From: Bacillus sp. sid0103
GTDB taxonomy: Bacteria > Bacillota > Bacilli > Bacillales_B > DSM-18226
Assembly (NCBI RefSeq): GCF_019219025.1
Contig: NZ_JAHUWN010000013.1
Span: 1 to 64,000 of the forward strand
DNA: 64,000 bases
Direction: 5' to 3'
Shown here: positions 60,778 to 64,000 of the stretch, piece by piece
Numbering within the stretch: the first letter of the stretch is position 1
How the letters are laid out: the number at the start of each line of letters is the position of its first letter
Made by a program: the position numbers and the translations under genes
The notes under the pieces: generated by a model
Told to the model about the DNA's origin: nothing
The model's input: the letters and a program-made list of their open reading frames with translations, nothing else
Database searches by the model: none

Positions 60778-60792
60778 ATTATAGCGTTTTCA
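60778..60792 (-). promoter_or_regulatory. cre-like site over the kduI -10
   Basis: TGAAAACGCTATAA (minus, 60792-60779) fits the CcpA consensus with one mismatch near the end and overlaps TATAAT (60783-60778), the best -10. No convincing -35 is seen, consistent with an activated or weak promoter. Confidence 0.6.
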
Positions 60793-60932
60793 TTTTCAAA
60801 TGGCTAGTAGTAATTTGACAAAAAAGTGAATTTTATTTTTAGATGCTTTCGTTGGCTGAACAATCGAAAATGATAGCGAGGTTTAACCCCTTTTGGTAAA
60901 ATTATCTAAAGCATTTAGGGGGGATGTTCATC

Positions 60933-61949
60933 ATGATTACCTTTCCATATTTAAAAAATGGCGCAACAATTGGAGTGACTGCACCCTCATCAGGGGTGCC
61001 ATCACCTTTACACGAAGTCCTTAAACTTGCAAGCAGCAGGCTGGAACAAAGAGGTTTCAAGATAGTGCTGGGTGAGACGGCTTGGACTCAGGACAAGGCT
61101 AAATCAGCCCCGGCATTAAAACGTGCGACTGAATTTAATGAGATGATACGCGACAGTAACATCGACATCATCATTCCACCTTGGGGCGGCGAGTTATTAA
61201 TCGAGATCCTTGAACATATTGACTTTGAAACTATAAAAAACAAATGGATTTTAGGCTATTCTGATGTCAGTGCGCTATTGCTGGCGATTACCTTAATGAC
61301 GGGTATCGCAACGGCACATGGAACAAATATAGTAGATTTACGAGGGGAATTTATGGATGAAACAACAGCCAAGTGGGAGGCTGTTTTAGCAACAAACACG
61401 GGGGAATCGATTATTCAGTATTCCTCGGACCGCTTTCAAAAGGAATGGCAGCATGCTAATCCTTCGCCCTGCGTTTTTCATTTAACTGAACAAACTACTT
61501 GGAAAACGGTAGGAAATGGTCCCGCTAGGATCGAAGGACGTTTACTCGGCGGATGTATAGATATTATTAGACATCTTATTGGGACACCCTTTGGTGATGT
61601 AGATACTTTTAGAAAAAAACATATCAATGGAGAGCCCGTTATTTGGTATTTAGAGAATTGTGAAATGAATACCACGGATTTAAGAAGATCCTTGGTCCAA
61701 ATGAAATTAGCGGGCTGGTTTGAAAACTGTTCCGGACTGTTGTTTGGGCGGAGTGATGCCAATAAGCCCGTGGAAAACTATACGGTGGAAGATGTTTATC
61801 GAGACCTTGCAGATGAGCTTGAAATACCAGTTATTTATGATATTGATTGCGGGCATCTCCCACCACAAATCACCTTCATCAATGGGGCTTATGCAGAGGT
61901 GAAAGTTTTCGAAGGTAAAGGTACCGTTTTACAATTTTTCCGGCCGTAA
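60933..61949 (+). CDS. S66-family carboxypeptidase (LdcA/MccF-like)
   Basis: A 338-residue serine peptidase of family S66. The nucleophile is in GYSDVSALLLAI, the glutamate in YLENCEMN and the histidine in IDCGHLPPQ; IPPWGGELLIEIL and GGCIDIIRHLIGTPF are also typical. Family members are LD-carboxypeptidases for peptidoglycan recycling or MccF-like immunity enzymes that hydrolyse microcin C-type toxins; this one has features of both. Start is the ATG after GGGGGGATG. Monocistronic. Confidence 0.87.
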   Translation: MITFPYLKNGATIGVTAPSSGVPSPLHEVLKLASSRLEQRGFKIVLGETAWTQDKAKSAPALKRATEFNEMIRDSNIDIIIPPWGGELLIEILEHIDFETIKNKWILGYSDVSALLLAITLMTGIATAHGTNIVDLRGEFMDETTAKWEAVLATNTGESIIQYSSDRFQKEWQHANPSPCVFHLTEQTTWKTVGNGPARIEGRLLGGCIDIIRHLIGTPFGDVDTFRKKHINGEPVIWYLENCEMNTTDLRRSLVQMKLAGWFENCSGLLFGRSDANKPVENYTVEDVYRDLADELEIPVIYDIDCGHLPPQITFINGAYAEVKVFEGKGTVLQFFRP

Positions 61950-61971
61950 TTACAACAATTGTCTGCATGGC

Positions 61972-62179
61972 ATTCGGACAGCTTTTTCCGATTTTCCGCT
62001 CCACCTGTCTGAATAAGCCCCGAATTCGGACAGCTTTTTCCGATTTTCCGCTTCACCTGTCCGAATAAGCCCTGCATTCGGACAGCTTTTTCCAATTTCC
62101 CACTTCTCCTGTCCGAATAAGCCCCGCATTCGGACAGCTTTTTCCGATTTTTCGCTTCTCCTGTCCGAATAAGATGGTA
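61972..62179. repeat. Tandem repeat, four units, exact 52-bp period
   Basis: ATTCGGACAGCTTTTTCC begins at 61972, 62024, 62076 and 62128. Each unit contains arms ATTCGGACAG and CTGTCCGAAT with about 22 bases between, so every unit can form a hairpin on either strand. Third and fourth units carry base changes in the loop only. No gene lies in 61950-62308. Confidence 0.88.
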
Positions 62180-62234
62180 AGCAAAAATACCTACTTTCTA
62201 ATTTTTAAAGTGGACCTTAGAAATGATACATAAA

Positions 62235-62259
62235 AGACCAAATCACCTGCGATTGGTCT
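62235..62259 (-). terminator. Terminator of the CBO0543 gene pair
   Basis: AGACCAA / TTGGTCT arms with TTTT on the minus strand, about 50 bases beyond the stop. Confidence 0.75.
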
Positions 62260-62308
62260 CTACTTAAAATGCTATTTGTATTTCTCAACAAATATGAAAG
62301 TAACTACT

Positions 62309-62803
62309 TTACTTGTATACCGGTTCCTTTTTCTTTACTAATTCATAGTAAAGGGCTGTGCTTGTCTGAACCACTAAAAATACGACCAATGAATACTTAA
62401 TACTATAACCATGCTGATAATGTGTTAGTCCCATAATGCCGGAGACTTTTTCCATTAGCAGACCAATAATGCACCAACCAAGTACATAAAATATAAATGT
62501 TTTCCTGCCGATTTTAAATCTTTCATAAAAGTAGATGAAAAAATAGCTGAACGGGGCAAACAAAAAATAGCTGAGCAAATCAAACAGCTCATATTTGTTA
62601 GAATCATTGACCTTATAAAAATCAAGCAAGCCACCGCCGATCGTGAAATCGAACAAGGTAGAGCTTGCGAATCCCCAAACTAAAAATAAAATGGTAATCG
62701 ATGTAGGTAATCTTTTCGGAAATAGAAAAAATGCAGTATAGGTAACAACCAGCATAATTAAGATATAGATCTCATTTTTATCGAAATCTTCCCATAATAT
62801 CAT
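62309..62803 (-). CDS. CBO0543-family membrane protein
   Basis: A 164-residue protein with five membrane helices, matching the CBO0543 family often found in Bacillaceae (LVWGFASSTLFDFTIGGGLLDFYKVNDSNKYELFDLLSYFLFAPFSYFFIYFYERF). Function unknown. Its start overlaps the stop of the upstream membrane gene by one base, so the two are coupled. Confidence 0.82.
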   Translation of the reverse strand: MILWEDFDKNEIYILIMLVVTYTAFFLFPKRLPTSITILFLVWGFASSTLFDFTIGGGLLDFYKVNDSNKYELFDLLSYFLFAPFSYFFIYFYERFKIGRKTFIFYVLGWCIIGLLMEKVSGIMGLTHYQHGYSIKYSLVVFLVVQTSTALYYELVKKKEPVYK

Positions 62804-63273
62804 TAATAACTCACCACATTCCGAGAGACTCTCGCAAATAACTTATAAGAAAAAATCGCAATACCATTTAGAATGAGGAAATAGATTCCATCATACCAGT
62901 AATTCCAATGTTTATAGTCGATTATGCCAAAAAAGTTAGAGAGACTACTTACACCAATCATTAAAATAACAACTGAAATAATTAGTGTTATTTTCATCAT
63001 CATCGTTTTACTCCATTGAAGCAGATTTACCAAAACTAGGACTAAAATTGGTGTGATTACACTTCGATTGAGCAGGAATCCCGTATATTCCAAACCTGAT
63101 TTAGTAAGTTTTATTAGCTTTAGTTCTTCAATGACAATCCAGGAATAGTTAATACTAACAATTAAAACAACTAAAAACACCAAGGTATTCTCAGCAAATG
63201 TTAGTTTCTTCTTTATAACGGCCAAAAGAGCCCCAACCAGCCATGCCAGAAAGAAAAAGACAACAAAGCCCAT
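62803..63273 (-). CDS. Membrane protein, partner of the CBO0543 gene
   Basis: A 156-residue protein with five hydrophobic segments (for example MGFVVFFFLAWLVGALLAV and ITLIISVVILMIGVSSLSNF). No family recognised. It is the first gene of a two-gene operon. The shared topology suggests the two proteins work together, but nothing in the sequence says how. Confidence 0.75.
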   Translation of the reverse strand: MGFVVFFFLAWLVGALLAVIKKKLTFAENTLVFLVVLIVSINYSWIVIEELKLIKLTKSGLEYTGFLLNRSVITPILVLVLVNLLQWSKTMMMKITLIISVVILMIGVSSLSNFFGIIDYKHWNYWYDGIYFLILNGIAIFSYKLFARVSRNVVSY

Positions 63274-63385
63274 ATAAAGCCTCCCAAAGATTTTTCTATT
63301 AGCTTTGCTAATTTATGAAAAATCATACTAAACATAGGCAAACTTCACTGTATTTGGAAGATAACGGCCCACTACATAACTTTTA

Positions 63386-63691
63386 TTAATCTTTTGGATT
63401 TGTGAACTCAATATTTAGTGCATCGGCTTGAGCTGGAAAGGATTCTCTGATTCCACCTTTAATCCAAACAACAACCTCTTGTCTTTCTAGATATTTAGAG
63501 ATATCACCATTTTCTTGTAAGGCGACCCAGACTAACCCCTCGTGCTTATCCTCTACTAGTATCTTATTCCCCTCATAATCGACCTCTTTAATGATCCCCT
63601 TAATATCAACCCTTCCTTTCTCTGCATTCCCCCCGTTACAACCAACTAATGTAAAGCAAACGATTAAGATCAACAATAAATGTTTTTTCAA
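63386..63691 (-). CDS. DUF3221-like lipoprotein
   Basis: A 101-residue lipoprotein: signal peptide with lipobox LVGC (Cys18) and a small beta domain (KGIIKEVDYEGNKILVEDKHEGLVWVAL, then VVVWIKGGIRESFPAQADALNIEF) like DUF3221 proteins of Bacillus. Anchored outside the membrane; function unknown. Its own gene, upstream of the membrane pair but on the same strand. Confidence 0.8.
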   Translation of the reverse strand: MKKHLLLILIVCFTLVGCNGGNAEKGRVDIKGIIKEVDYEGNKILVEDKHEGLVWVALQENGDISKYLERQEVVVWIKGGIRESFPAQADALNIEFTNPKD

Positions 63692-63831
63692 AATGGAACT
63701 CCCCCCATCTTAGCACCTGTTATTATGGTCGATTTTAACATGAATAAAGCCACAAACCTGCTATTACAAAGCAGAAATTGACAGGAATGTATGAAGTTTT
63801 ACTGTTATTATTTAATCAAGGGGTGAGCAAA

Positions 63832-64000
63832 ATGGAATGGGTCGAATCGTTACAACGGGCAATCGATTATATGGAAGAACATCTACTTGATGAACTATCC
63901 ATTGAAGATATCGCAAAACAAGCGTATGTATCCGAATTTCATTTTCAACGGATTTTTACCATATTAACTGGTATAACTTTTGGAGAATATCTACGTCGCA
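63832..64000 (+). CDS. AraC-family regulator, partial (N-terminus)
   Basis: The window ends inside this gene. Fifty-six residues are visible: WVESLQRAIDYMEEHL, then the first AraC helix-turn-helix (LSIEDIAKQAYVSEFHFQRIF) and the start of the second half (LTGITFGEYLRR). The DNA-binding domain is N-terminal, as in regulators with a C-terminal GyrI-like effector domain. AAGGGGTG precedes the ATG. Confidence 0.85.
   Translation, partial: MEWVESLQRAIDYMEEHLLDELSIEDIAKQAYVSEFHFQRIFTILTGITFGEYLRR

Noticed and set aside
61972..62179. CRISPR array
   Set aside because: The repeat unit and the intervening sequence are both conserved between units, so there are no unique spacers, and no cas genes are present.
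63386..63691. Lipoprotein and neighbouring membrane proteins as a lantibiotic immunity or toxin system
   Set aside because: No precursor peptide, ABC transporter or modification enzyme is nearby.

Overview
The window looks like chromosome of a low-GC Gram-positive spore-former of the Bacillaceae (Bacillus/Neobacillus type). The grounds are strong AGGAGG ribosome binding sites with many TTG/GTG starts, rho-independent terminators, a thermolysin-type neutral protease, a gnt operon with the Bacillus gluconate operator, YezD, DUF3889 and CBO0543-family proteins, HemY-type porphyrin oxidase and CcpA-like cre sites. I saw no rRNA, tRNA, CRISPR array, phage or intact insertion sequence. Genus assignment is inference.

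Layout. 0.2-3.7 kb: an MBL-fold hydrolase/TetR operon with two matching operators, an ArsR regulator expressed from an apparently leaderless promoter with two SRPBCC proteins, and a ferredoxin-like ORF running antisense into the second. 4-11.4 kb: DoxX protein, GNAT, secreted neutral protease, an ECF-type sigma factor with a DUF4179 partner, and an orphan sensor kinase. 11.6-20 kb: a DHA3-type MFS exporter behind a 17-codon leader peptide and alternative RNA stems (probable antibiotic-type translational attenuator), then small enzymes, acetyltransferases, hydrolases and several gene remnants. 21-26.4 kb: gntR-gntK-gntP-gnd gluconate operon. 27.7-36.3 kb: a complete autoinducer-2 (AI-2) uptake and processing locus, lsrACDB divergent from lsrR-lsrK-cupin-lsrF, with a cupin where enterobacteria have LsrG. 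36.5-41 kb: sulfate ABC transporter (sbp-cysT-cysW-cysA) behind yezD and a large structured intercistronic RNA. 41.3-54 kb: GNAT, Xi-class glutathione-transferase-like protein, glutamate/dicarboxylate symporter, HemY, epimerase, a HAD phosphatase that seems to start at ATT, YggT, and a large SWIM/SNF2 helicase. 54.3-60.7 kb: aldo/keto reductase and a ketodeoxygluconate regulon (kduI-kduD-kdgT-kdgK, kdgA, IclR-type kdgR). 60.9-64 kb: S66 peptidase, small membrane proteins, a lipoprotein and the start of an AraC regulator.

The sugar-acid genes fit together: gluconate becomes 6-phosphogluconate and ribulose 5-phosphate through gnt, while unsaturated uronates become ketodeoxygluconate, then KDPG, pyruvate and glyceraldehyde 3-phosphate through kdu/kdg. 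Both systems and the lsr locus carry cre-like sites, suggesting glucose repression.

The intergenic DNA is unusually patterned. Four arrays of unrelated sequence all repeat with a 51-52 bp period. Three GC-rich elements are bounded by GTTGAT...ATCAAC. A near-palindromic 13-mer (GGTGCCTGACACC) occurs five times, twice inside genes and once at the broken end of a decayed hydrolase gene. The most novel-looking items are the MFS leader attenuator, the yezD-sbp structured RNA, the cupin in the lsr operon, the shared 52-bp period, and the ATT-start HAD gene.
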